Assembly (NCBI RefSeq): GCF_008386695.1
Contig: NZ_VUOC01000001.1
Span: 1,756,001-1,820,000 of the forward strand
Direction: 5' to 3'
Origin: Chitinophaga agrisoli
GTDB lineage: Bacteria; Bacteroidota; Bacteroidia; Chitinophagales; Chitinophagaceae
DNA length: 64,000 nucleotides
Shown here piece after piece: positions 53,954 through 62,000 of the stretch. The stretch's first letter is position 1. The number at the start of each line of letters is the position of its first letter. The notes under the pieces are model-generated. The model was not told where the DNA came from. It saw only the letters and a list, made by a program, of their open reading frames with translations, and did not search any database. A program made the translations under genes and the position numbers.

Positions 53954-56020
53954 ATGGCTTTTGAAGTTCCATTATACGATCGTGATCTGAGCTGGCTTTC
54001 CTTTAACTACCGGGTATTATGTATGGCCAAGGATGCACGGGTACCACTATACGAGCGCATCCACTTCCTGTCTATCTTCTCTTCCAACCTGGATGAGTTT
54101 TTCCGGGTACGCATGCCCGCTGTGCTGGCCGTAAACCGCTTGCTGCAAAAAGATCCCGGCGCAGCAGGAGAGGAGCCGGTATCACCCGATACCCTCCCCG
54201 CCATCCAGCAGGAGATCAACCGCCAGCTGCAGGAGTTTGGACAGATCCTTAGCCAAAGCCTGCTGCCGGAGCTCAACCGCCAGCAGATCCATCTCTATTA
54301 TAAGGAAGCTATCCCTGCCGTTCATCGCCCCTTTATAAAGGAATATTTCCTCACCAGGGTACTGGCTTACCTGCAACCGGTATGGCTGAATCGTAAACAA
54401 ACATTTTTCCTGGAGAATAATACATTATACCTGGTGGTATCACTCAGCCCGGCAGCCGAACCCGCTAAACAGCGCTATGTCGTGGTGAACATTCCCAGCC
54501 AGCAGCTGCCCCGCTTCCTGGAGCTGCCCCCGCAGGAGGGTATGTATAATATGATCATGCTGGATGATGTGATCCAGGAGAACCTGCCTTTCCTGTTTTC
54601 CAATTATATCATTCACGGCTGTTACAGCATCAAGATCACCCGCGATGCGGAAGCTGACCTGAACGAGCTCAAAGGCGATGTGCTGGAACAGGTGGAAACC
54701 ATGATCCGCAAGCGGGAGCTGGGTATCCCCACCCGTTTCCTGTATGATGCGGACATGCCGGATGAAACCCTGAACTACCTCTGCGCCTACTTTAATATCC
54801 TGCCCGGTGAGCCTGTACAGGGCGGCCGCTATCATAATTTAAAAGACCTGGCAGATCTGCCCATGCCTGTGAAACAACTGGCATTCACCTATGGCAAACT
54901 GCCCCCCGGCCGTATTCCGCTGCTGGAGAACACAGAACGTATTTGCGACGCCATTATGGAGCGGGATATCCTCCTGCATGTGCCATACCAGCGGTATGAT
55001 TATATCCTGCGCTTCTTTAATGAAGCGGCCGCAGACCCGGATGTAAAAGAGATCTTTGTGACCCTGTACCGTATCGCCTCCGGCTCCCTCATCGCCAGTG
55101 CGCTGATAAGCGCGGCCCGTAACGGCAAGGAAGTGACCGTATTTGTGGAGCTAAAGGCCAGGTTTGATGAAGAGAATAATATCCGCTGGTCCAAGAAAAT
55201 GAAAGCCGCCGGCGTGAAGATCGTATACAGCATACCCGGTCTTAAGGTACACGCTAAAACAGCCCTGGTAAAACGTAAGCGCGGCCACCGCTGGGACTAC
55301 CTCGGCCTTATGGCTACCGGCAATTTTAACGAAAGCACCGCCCGTTTTTATACAGATCATGTGCTGCTCACGGCTCATTCCGGCATTACCCGCGAGCTGG
55401 AGCTGGTATTCCTGTACCTCCAGAGCCGCGAGCAACCGGCAGACTACCGCTTTATGAAGTTTAAGCACCTGCTGGTGGCGCAGTTTAATCTGATAGACAA
55501 GTTCTCCGCCCTTATAGATCGGGAAATAGCCCATGCCAAAGCCGGCCGGGAAGCCCGTATCATCATCAAGCTGAATAACCTCCAGGAAAAGCAGATGATC
55601 GCCAAACTATACGAAGCCGGACAGGCAGGCGTACAGGTACAGCTTATTGCGCGCAGCATCTGCTGTTTACAGCCTGATCTGCCGGAAAGCCCCAATATCA
55701 CCGTTACCCGTATCGTAGACCGTTTCCTGGAGCACGCCCGCGTATTCATCTTCCACAACGGCGGCGAAGAAGAGGTATATATGGGCTCCGCAGACTGGAT
55801 GAACCGTAACCTGCACCGCCGTATTGAGGTCTGCTTCCCGCTGTATGATCCTGCTCTGCAGGCCCAGGCCAAAGAGGTCATCCGCCTGCAGCTGGCGGAT
55901 AATACCAATGCGGTAAGGCTCAGCACCACCATAGAGAACATACCTGTTCCCACGCCGGAAACCGGCCCGGTCGTGAACGCGCAAACTGCCATCCACGCCT
56001 ACGTGCAATCGCTGGGCTAA
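53954..56020 (+). CDS. ppk1: Polyphosphate kinase 1
   Basis: 688 residues. Makes inorganic polyphosphate from ATP. The N-terminal RDLSWLSFNYRVL and SSNLDEFFRVRM are the family start; autophosphorylated His is H433 in KVHAKTALVKRKRG, and the second histidine region is in the later phospholipase-D-like half (VYMGSADWMNRNLHRRIE). The stop codon lies inside the first unit of a TAATGTGC repeat array. Confidence 0.97.
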   Translation: MAFEVPLYDRDLSWLSFNYRVLCMAKDARVPLYERIHFLSIFSSNLDEFFRVRMPAVLAVNRLLQKDPGAAGEEPVSPDTLPAIQQEINRQLQEFGQILSQSLLPELNRQQIHLYYKEAIPAVHRPFIKEYFLTRVLAYLQPVWLNRKQTFFLENNTLYLVVSLSPAAEPAKQRYVVVNIPSQQLPRFLELPPQEGMYNMIMLDDVIQENLPFLFSNYIIHGCYSIKITRDAEADLNELKGDVLEQVETMIRKRELGIPTRFLYDADMPDETLNYLCAYFNILPGEPVQGGRYHNLKDLADLPMPVKQLAFTYGKLPPGRIPLLENTERICDAIMERDILLHVPYQRYDYILRFFNEAAADPDVKEIFVTLYRIASGSLIASALISAARNGKEVTVFVELKARFDEENNIRWSKKMKAAGVKIVYSIPGLKVHAKTALVKRKRGHRWDYLGLMATGNFNESTARFYTDHVLLTAHSGITRELELVFLYLQSREQPADYRFMKFKHLLVAQFNLIDKFSALIDREIAHAKAGREARIIIKLNNLQEKQMIAKLYEAGQAGVQVQLIARSICCLQPDLPESPNITVTRIVDRFLEHARVFIFHNGGEEEVYMGSADWMNRNLHRRIEVCFPLYDPALQAQAKEVIRLQLADNTNAVRLSTTIENIPVPTPETGPVVNAQTAIHAYVQSLG

Positions 56021-56194
56021 TGTGCTAATGTGCTAATGTGCTGATATGCTAATGTGTTAATATACCGGGATGCCGATATACCCGTAAAATTGTAACTTGT
56101 ACATATTTACAGGAAATACTGGCTTTGCCAGGAAATACTGAATTGCCATCATTAGCACATTAGCACATTAGCATATCAGCACATTAGCACATTA
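56018..56194. repeat. Octamer arrays forming a 36-bp inverted repeat between ppk1 and the thioredoxin gene
   Basis: The left arm (56018-56061) is a run of TAATGTGC-type octamers, beginning with the ppk1 stop codon. The right arm (56151-56194) is the reverse complement, ending on the A of the thioredoxin ATG. 56026-56061 pairs with 56159-56194 over 36 bases with one mismatch, separated by 97 bases. Both arms carry the variant unit TGATATGC in register, so one arm is a copy of the other. Confidence 0.85.
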
Positions 56195-56694
56195 TGAAAA
56201 GCATCCTGATCTGTTGCATACTACTCTTTTCCGCTTCACTGGCAAACGCGCAGGCGCCCTATGACCTGGAACATATCTACGATCCCGGCGCCAATGCCGC
56301 GGCAGATCTGGAAAAGGCTGTACAGCAGGCCGCCCGCGAGCATAAACATGTATTATTGCAGATAGGCGGCAACTGGTGCATCTGGTGCCGAAGATTATAT
56401 AAGGTAGTACATGACGACGCCGCACTCACAAAGCAGATAGATCAAAACTATGTGGTCTGCCACCTCAACTACAGCAAAGAGAACAAGAACCTGCCCCTGC
56501 TGCAACAGCTGGGGTACCCGCAGCGCTTCGGCTTTCCGGTGCTGGTGATCCTGGATGCAAAAGGCAACCGCCTCCATACCCAGAATACCGCGCTGCTCGA
56601 AGATGCGGACGGCTACGACAAAGAAAAGCTGCAGGATCTGTTCAAACAATGGTCGCCGGCAGCACTCAATCCCGCCCTCTACACAAATCAATAG
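56194..56694 (+). CDS. Exported thioredoxin-fold protein
   Basis: 166 residues. Signal peptide (MKSILICCILLFSASLANAQ) and a thioredoxin-like fold with C62-I-W-C65 in GGNWCIWCRRL. The later FGFPVLVILDAKGN is the cis-Pro strand. It is likely a periplasmic disulfide reductase or relative of DUF255/thioredoxin-7 proteins. Its start codon lies at the edge of the inverted repeat, which may shape its translation. Confidence 0.9.
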   Translation: MKSILICCILLFSASLANAQAPYDLEHIYDPGANAAADLEKAVQQAAREHKHVLLQIGGNWCIWCRRLYKVVHDDAALTKQIDQNYVVCHLNYSKENKNLPLLQQLGYPQRFGFPVLVILDAKGNRLHTQNTALLEDADGYDKEKLQDLFKQWSPAALNPALYTNQ

Positions 56695-56701
56695 TATAAT
56701 T

Positions 56702-57187
56702 ATGGCTTTTATTGATAAGGTCAGAAAACCCGTTCAGTTCTCCTTATTCCTCTTATGGAAACTGCCCAGCGCCTGGCTGTCAGGCGTAAGGGTAACCCAG
56801 ATCCAGCCGGATAGCTGCACTACCGTAGTACCCTTCCGCTGGTTATCCCAGAACCCGTTCCGCTCCACCTATTTTGCCTGTCTGGCTATGGCGGCGGAAA
56901 TGAGCTCCGGCCTGCTGGCCATTGCCCAGGTAGAAGATGTGGCGCCGGTGCGTGTATCCATGCTGGTAACCGGCATGCAGGCTAGTTTCATGAAAAAAGC
57001 AAAAGAGAAAACCTGGTTCACCTGCCGGGATGGAGCGGCCATACAGGCGGCCATCGCCCATACCGTAGCCACCGGCGAACCGGTGACCATTACCGTACAA
57101 AGTAATGGGGAGAGTAAGGACGGCACACTAATTGCCTCCTTCGCCATCACCTGGTCATTTAAACGGGCAGGCGAAAACCAAAAGTGA
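56702..57187 (+). CDS. DUF4442 hotdog-fold protein
   Basis: 161 residues, hotdog thioesterase-like family (FRSTYFACLAMAAEMSSGLLA, VSMLVTGMQASFMKKAKEKT). The family is predicted to bind or hydrolyse acyl-CoA-type thioesters; no activity is proven. It starts 7 bases after the thioredoxin stop, probably one transcript. The ATG at 56702 is the natural start. Confidence 0.85.
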   Translation: MAFIDKVRKPVQFSLFLLWKLPSAWLSGVRVTQIQPDSCTTVVPFRWLSQNPFRSTYFACLAMAAEMSSGLLAIAQVEDVAPVRVSMLVTGMQASFMKKAKEKTWFTCRDGAAIQAAIAHTVATGEPVTITVQSNGESKDGTLIASFAITWSFKRAGENQK

Positions 57188-57278
57188 AACGAGCACTAGT
57201 TTTTATACATTTACCTTTCGAAATAAAGCCTGCTAACACGGGCGCTTTCACCCTTATTGTAAACTTTTGACTTGTCAT

Positions 57279-58682
57279 ATGAAGATCGCATTCCATGGAG
57301 CTGCCCGCACGGTAACGGGCTCCAAACATCTGGTTACTTTAAAGAATGGCAAAAAGATCCTGTTGGACTGCGGTATGTTCCAGGGAATGGGCAGGGAAAC
57401 AGACGCCCTCAATCACGACTTTGGCTTTGATGCCGCCCATGTGGATTATATGCTGCTCTCCCATGCGCATATCGATCACAGCGGATTGGTGCCCCGCCTG
57501 ATAAGGCTGGGCTACAAAGGGCCTATCTATTGCACGGATGCCACCTGTGACCTCACCAAGGTCTTACTCATGGACTCCGCGGAGATCCAGGAAGACGATC
57601 TCAAATTCACCAATAAAAAACGTGGGCGTATGGGCTTACCCCGCGAAGAGCCCCTCTACACCGTAGACGATGCAAAACATAGCCTGGAGGCCTTAAAACC
57701 CGTTGGATACAAAGAATGGTTCAGCGTATGCGATGGGGTAGAGGCCATGTTTACAGACGCCGGCCATATCATTGGCAGCGCTGCCGTGCACCTGCGTGTT
57801 ACCGAAGACGGTAAGACCATACAACTCTCCTTCAGCGGCGATATCGGCCGTTATGGCGATGCCATCCTCCGCTCTCCGGATGTTTTTCCGCAGGCAGATT
57901 ATATCGTGATGGAATCCACCTATGGCAGTAGCCTGCACGCAGAAGCCGCGCCCTCAGACGATGCCCTGCTGGAACAGATCCATAAGACCTGTGTTGTAAA
58001 AAAAGGGAAGCTGATCATTCCGGCCTTTAGCGTAGGCCGCACCCAGGAGCTGTTATACGCCCTTAACCGCGCCCAGCTCAATGGTAAGCTGCCCGCAGTA
58101 GATATTTTTGTGGACAGCCCGCTGTCCCTGGAGGCTACGGAAGTAGTGAAAAGCCATCCGGAAGACTTTAACAGCACAGTAGCCAAACTGCTGAAAATAG
58201 ACAACGACCCCTTTGGGTTCCCCGGCCTCAGTTATATCAAGACTGTCGAAGAATCCAAAGCCCTCAACTTCCGCAAGGAACCTTGTGTGATCATATCCGC
58301 CAGCGGTATGGCGGAAGCCGGCCGTGTAAAACACCATATCGCCAATAATATCAGCGATCCGCGCACCACGATCCTGCTGGTGGGTTATTGCGAGCCGCAA
58401 TCCCTGGGTGGCCGCCTTATGCGGGGCGCCAAAGAAGTATCCATCTATGGTACCCATTTCGAAGTAAAGGCAGATGTGGCCAGTATCCGCTCCATGAGCG
58501 CCCACGGCGACTACGAAGACCTGTATCAATGGCTGGCCTGCCAGGATCCCAACGCCGTAAAAAAACTCTTCCTGGTACATGGCGAGTACGAAGTACAGAC
58601 CGTCCTCCGCGACTGGCTGCACAAAAAAGGCTTCCATGATATTGGCATACCTGAGCGCCACCAGGAAGCAGATCTTATATAA
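57279..58682 (+). CDS. MBL-fold beta-CASP hydrolase, RNA-processing type
   Basis: 467 residues. Metallo-beta-lactamase fold with HAHIDHSG, TDAGHIIGSAAV and the beta-CASP region (TYGSSLHAEAAP, PAFSVGRTQELLYAL, ISASGMAEAGRVKHHI), ending in the RMMBL part with SIRSMSAHGDYED. Relatives cleave RNA. The ATG at 57279 gives the family N-terminus (MKIAFHGAARTVTGS). Confidence 0.92.
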   Translation: MKIAFHGAARTVTGSKHLVTLKNGKKILLDCGMFQGMGRETDALNHDFGFDAAHVDYMLLSHAHIDHSGLVPRLIRLGYKGPIYCTDATCDLTKVLLMDSAEIQEDDLKFTNKKRGRMGLPREEPLYTVDDAKHSLEALKPVGYKEWFSVCDGVEAMFTDAGHIIGSAAVHLRVTEDGKTIQLSFSGDIGRYGDAILRSPDVFPQADYIVMESTYGSSLHAEAAPSDDALLEQIHKTCVVKKGKLIIPAFSVGRTQELLYALNRAQLNGKLPAVDIFVDSPLSLEATEVVKSHPEDFNSTVAKLLKIDNDPFGFPGLSYIKTVEESKALNFRKEPCVIISASGMAEAGRVKHHIANNISDPRTTILLVGYCEPQSLGGRLMRGAKEVSIYGTHFEVKADVASIRSMSAHGDYEDLYQWLACQDPNAVKKLFLVHGEYEVQTVLRDWLHKKGFHDIGIPERHQEADLI

Positions 58683-58710
58683 AGTCGTTAGCTATTATAA
58701 ATACTAAAAG

Positions 58711-58746
58711 AAAAGGTCCGGTGGCACAATACCACCGGACCTTTTA
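58711..58746. terminator. Bidirectional terminator between the beta-CASP gene and the M1 peptidase gene
   Basis: Perfect 14-bp stem (aaaaggtccggtgg / ccaccggacctttt) with a 7-base loop, T-rich on both outward sides. Confidence 0.85.
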
Positions 58747-58774
58747 TATAAATCGCTCTTAATTCGTAATTGAA

Positions 58775-61333
58775 TTACTCTTCTCCTCCACTCGCCGCAC
58801 GCTCCTTCAGCTCCTGTACCACTTTCTGTATATATTCACTCTGTTTGGTCAGCTCGCCTTTCAGCTCGCCATTGCTGCTGTCGGCTTTCTGCTTTTTCTG
58901 TGATACGATAGGCTGCATAAGGCTAACCAGGTAATTGTTCACCATGTTATTCTTGAACTGGTCGGCCATGGCCTTCACCTGGTCAATACCTTTGGTAACA
59001 GCGGCAGTATTGTCCACATTCGCCAGGATATGCAGGTATTGCACGGCGGCGTCAAATTTGGCTTGTCCGCCGGATGCGTCTTCAAAAGCTTTTGCAAAGA
59101 ATCCCAGGTCACTGTTATTGCCTTTCTTGGCATATACATCTGCAATGCCGGTGGTCAGCGCGCCTTTGGCCGTGCCTTCCATTTGTTTGGCAATGGTGTA
59201 TGCCTTGTCTATATCCAGCGCGGCTAAGCCGGTAAGGGCGGCGCCGGCGGCGGCATAAGAACTGTCTTTAGTAGCTGCTTCAAACAGGGAGGCATATTGT
59301 GCGTCCTTCAGTTTGCCTAACTGTTGCAGTGCGGCCGTACGTACCTGCGCATCGTCATCGTTTTTGGCCATAGCGCTAAGGGCGCCGATGGTAGCTTCTT
59401 TCACGGCAGCATCATCCAGCTTCAGTCCTGCAATGGCCAGCCGGCGCAGACCGCCAAATTTATCCTTCAGCGCGGCAGCTACTACCTTACGGGCGTCTGC
59501 ATTGGTGGTCTGTTGTTTCAAACAGGCCTCAATGGCTTCGCGGCGGTCCAGGTATTGCGGTGCATGCGCAAACTGGAATACATAGGTGCTCAGGTCGCGA
59601 TGGTCTGTTTTCTTTACCAGCAGTACCTTATCGGCATCCACATTTACAAAATCCGGTTTGGTGGCATAAGAGAAGGTAAAAGTATCCACCTCGTCATTCA
59701 TCATTACCTGGTGCCTTTCGGTTTTACCGCCGGCATATACGTCAATGGCCATCGGCAGTTGGAACGTCTTGCCGGTGGTCTGTGTTTGTTTCAGGATCAC
59801 GCTTACGGTCTTGGCGGCATCATCGTAAGCATAATTGATATCCAGCTGGGGGAAACCCTGGCCAAAATACCATTGGTTAAAGAACCAGTTCAGGTCCCGG
59901 CCGGTCACTTCTTCAAAGGCCAGGCGCAGCTGGTGCGCTTCGGTGGATTTGAAGGCGTTGGTCTTCAGGTACAGGTTCAGGGATTTGAAGAACGCATCAT
60001 CCCCTACATAGTTGCGCAGCATGTTCAGGATCCGGCCGCCTTTCTGGTAGCTAACCGCGTCAAACATGTCTTCTTTATCATGATAATGGAAACGTACCAG
60101 GTCGCGGTCACCGGCGTATTGGGTAAACTGCTGGTAGCTCTGCATGGATTTATAGCTATGCTCATCCGCCATATCCTTGCCGTATTTATGCTCAAACCAC
60201 AGGTATTCGCTGTAGTCGGCAAAAGACTCGTTCAGGGTTAGGTTGCTCCAGGATTCGCAGGTGGCCAGATCGCCAAACCATTGGTGGAACAGCTCATGCG
60301 CAATTACGCTCTCGCCCTGTTTGTTATCATCCAGCAGCTCACGGCTGGTCTTCTGCAGAAAATCACCGTGCAGGGTAGCAGAGGTGTTCTCCATAGCGCC
60401 GGATACATAATCCCTTACTACGATCTGGGAGTACTTAGGCCAGGCATAGTCATAATTCAGGACGGTAGAGTAAAAGGTCAGCATCTCCGGCGTATTGCCA
60501 AAAATGGCTTTCGCGTAAGGAGCATACTCATGTTCTACATAATAGTTCACTTCTTTATTACGCCATTTGTCCTTGATAACGGCAAAATCGCCCACGGCCA
60601 TCATAAACAGGTAAGGCGCATGGGGCAGGTCCATCTTCCAGGTATCGGTACGGGTGCCGTCAGCATTGTTTTTCTGGCTGGCCAGCACGCCGTTGGAGAG
60701 GGTCACGTATTTTTTGTCCACGGTCATGCTGATCTCGTCCGTGGTCTTCTGGTTGTTTTTGTCGATAGTAGGGAACCAGGCAGAGGAGGCCTCTGTTTCG
60801 CCCTGTGTCCATATCTGGATCGGTTTATTGGGCTCTTTACCATCCGGGTTGATGAAATACAGGCCTTTGGCGTCGTTAATAGCGGCGCTGCCTTTTACCT
60901 TCAGCTCATCCGGTTTGGCGGTATAATCTATATATACAATATAAGAATCGGTGCTTTTATAGGTCTTGCCCAGCTGTATACGTAGCTCCTGGCCATCATA
61001 ATCATACTTCAGGGGACTGTTCTTGCCGCCGCTCACCAGTGCTATGGATTTGATATCCATGCCTTTAGCGTCCAGTGTCAGGGAGTCTGTGGGGTAGAAA
61101 TGGGGTTTCAGGGTGATCCATGCCTTCCCGTACAGGTACCTTTTAGCATAATCAAAGCGTACATCCAGTTTCGTATGCACCAGGTCATTGATCTTGGTGG
61201 CCGTAGCCCGGTATATCTTCAGTGAGGGGTCGTTCGGTTCATCGGCGTTTTGAGCCATGGCAGGGGCATAGAAGGCTGTTCCGGCAACACCTCCCAACAG
61301 TAGGCTCAGTAAAGTTTTCTTCAATACGTTCAT
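58775..61333 (-). CDS. M1-family zinc aminopeptidase, exported
   Basis: 852 residues with a signal peptide (MNVLKKTLLSLLLGGVAGTAF). The exopeptidase motif GAMEN is at 312-316 and the zinc site is H346-E347-L-F-H350 with E369. The C-terminal ~250 residues are HEAT-like alpha repeats (VVAAALKDKFGGLRRLAIAG). It degrades peptides in the periplasm or outside. Confidence 0.95.
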   Translation of the reverse strand: MNVLKKTLLSLLLGGVAGTAFYAPAMAQNADEPNDPSLKIYRATATKINDLVHTKLDVRFDYAKRYLYGKAWITLKPHFYPTDSLTLDAKGMDIKSIALVSGGKNSPLKYDYDGQELRIQLGKTYKSTDSYIVYIDYTAKPDELKVKGSAAINDAKGLYFINPDGKEPNKPIQIWTQGETEASSAWFPTIDKNNQKTTDEISMTVDKKYVTLSNGVLASQKNNADGTRTDTWKMDLPHAPYLFMMAVGDFAVIKDKWRNKEVNYYVEHEYAPYAKAIFGNTPEMLTFYSTVLNYDYAWPKYSQIVVRDYVSGAMENTSATLHGDFLQKTSRELLDDNKQGESVIAHELFHQWFGDLATCESWSNLTLNESFADYSEYLWFEHKYGKDMADEHSYKSMQSYQQFTQYAGDRDLVRFHYHDKEDMFDAVSYQKGGRILNMLRNYVGDDAFFKSLNLYLKTNAFKSTEAHQLRLAFEEVTGRDLNWFFNQWYFGQGFPQLDINYAYDDAAKTVSVILKQTQTTGKTFQLPMAIDVYAGGKTERHQVMMNDEVDTFTFSYATKPDFVNVDADKVLLVKKTDHRDLSTYVFQFAHAPQYLDRREAIEACLKQQTTNADARKVVAAALKDKFGGLRRLAIAGLKLDDAAVKEATIGALSAMAKNDDDAQVRTAALQQLGKLKDAQYASLFEAATKDSSYAAAGAALTGLAALDIDKAYTIAKQMEGTAKGALTTGIADVYAKKGNNSDLGFFAKAFEDASGGQAKFDAAVQYLHILANVDNTAAVTKGIDQVKAMADQFKNNMVNNYLVSLMQPIVSQKKQKADSSNGELKGELTKQSEYIQKVVQELKERAASGGEE

Positions 61334-61350
61334 GTAAAATCTGTTTTAAT

Positions 61351-61358
61351 CAAATGTA
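61351..61358 (-). promoter_or_regulatory. Bacteroidota -7 element (TACATTTG) of the M1 peptidase gene
   Basis: Perfect TAnnTTTG match on the minus strand, 17 bases before the start codon. A TTTG at 61375-61378 is at 16-base spacing, shorter than usual. Confidence 0.5.
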
Positions 61359-61432
61359 GCAGGTCTGTTATTTGCAAAGACCCAAATTTAAACAAATGGC
61401 CTAAATACGACGCAAGTGGTTAAAATTCCCCC

Positions 61433-61440
61433 TATTTTTG
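61433..61440 (+). promoter_or_regulatory. Bacteroidota -7 element (TATTTTTG) of the biotin carrier gene
   Basis: Perfect TAnnTTTG match 18 bases before the ATG at 61459. It is divergent from the M1 peptidase promoter. Confidence 0.5.
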
Positions 61441-61458
61441 TTGCAAGACAAAGCAATA

Positions 61459-61956
61459 ATGATAAAGGCAACTGTAAACGGGAATACGCCCTTTAGCATA
61501 CAGACAGGGACGGAAGTCATTTGTAATGAGCAAAAGGTAGATTGGTCAGCTGTTCAGCTGCCTGCGGGTAATTACAGCATCGTGGTTGACGGGAAAAGCT
61601 TTAATGCACAGGTATTGAAACTGGACCGGGACGCCAAAACAGTGACCCTGGAGATCCAACACCAGGTATATGAAGTAAGTTTAGAAGAACCTATAGACCA
61701 ACTGCTGGCCGCCATGGGCATCAAAGACGCCCTCACCCATAAAGTGAACGATATAAAGGCCCCCATGCCGGGCCTCGTACTAAAAGTGCTCGTAGAGCCC
61801 GGCCAGGCCATCCGCAAAGGAGACCCGGTACTGATACTGGAAGCCATGAAAATGGAGAATGTATTCAAATCAGCAACAGACGCCGTCGTAAAAGCAATCA
61901 AGGTAAACCCCGGTACAGCAGTAGAAAAAGGGGAGGTGTTGATAGTGCTGGAATAA
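61459..61956 (+). CDS. Biotin carboxyl carrier-type protein
   Basis: 165 residues. The C-terminal biotinyl domain (about 98-165) holds biotinylated K131 in ILEAMKMEN, with the MPGLVLKVLVEPGQ turn. The N-terminal half is a carrier-specific extension. It is the carrier subunit of an acyl-CoA carboxylase (acetyl- or propionyl-CoA); the carboxylase and transferase genes are not here. ATG 61459 chosen over a TTG at 61438. Confidence 0.9.
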   Translation: MIKATVNGNTPFSIQTGTEVICNEQKVDWSAVQLPAGNYSIVVDGKSFNAQVLKLDRDAKTVTLEIQHQVYEVSLEEPIDQLLAAMGIKDALTHKVNDIKAPMPGLVLKVLVEPGQAIRKGDPVLILEAMKMENVFKSATDAVVKAIKVNPGTAVEKGEVLIVLE

Positions 61957-62000
61957 TATTTGCATAGCAACACAGCAATAACGCGTTTAGCAATTCTTGT

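Noticed and set aside
56018-56194. CRISPR array
   Set aside because: The repeat unit is 8 bases with no spacers, and the two groups are inverted.
59324-60241. 305-codon plus-strand ORF
   Set aside because: Antisense to the M1 aminopeptidase.
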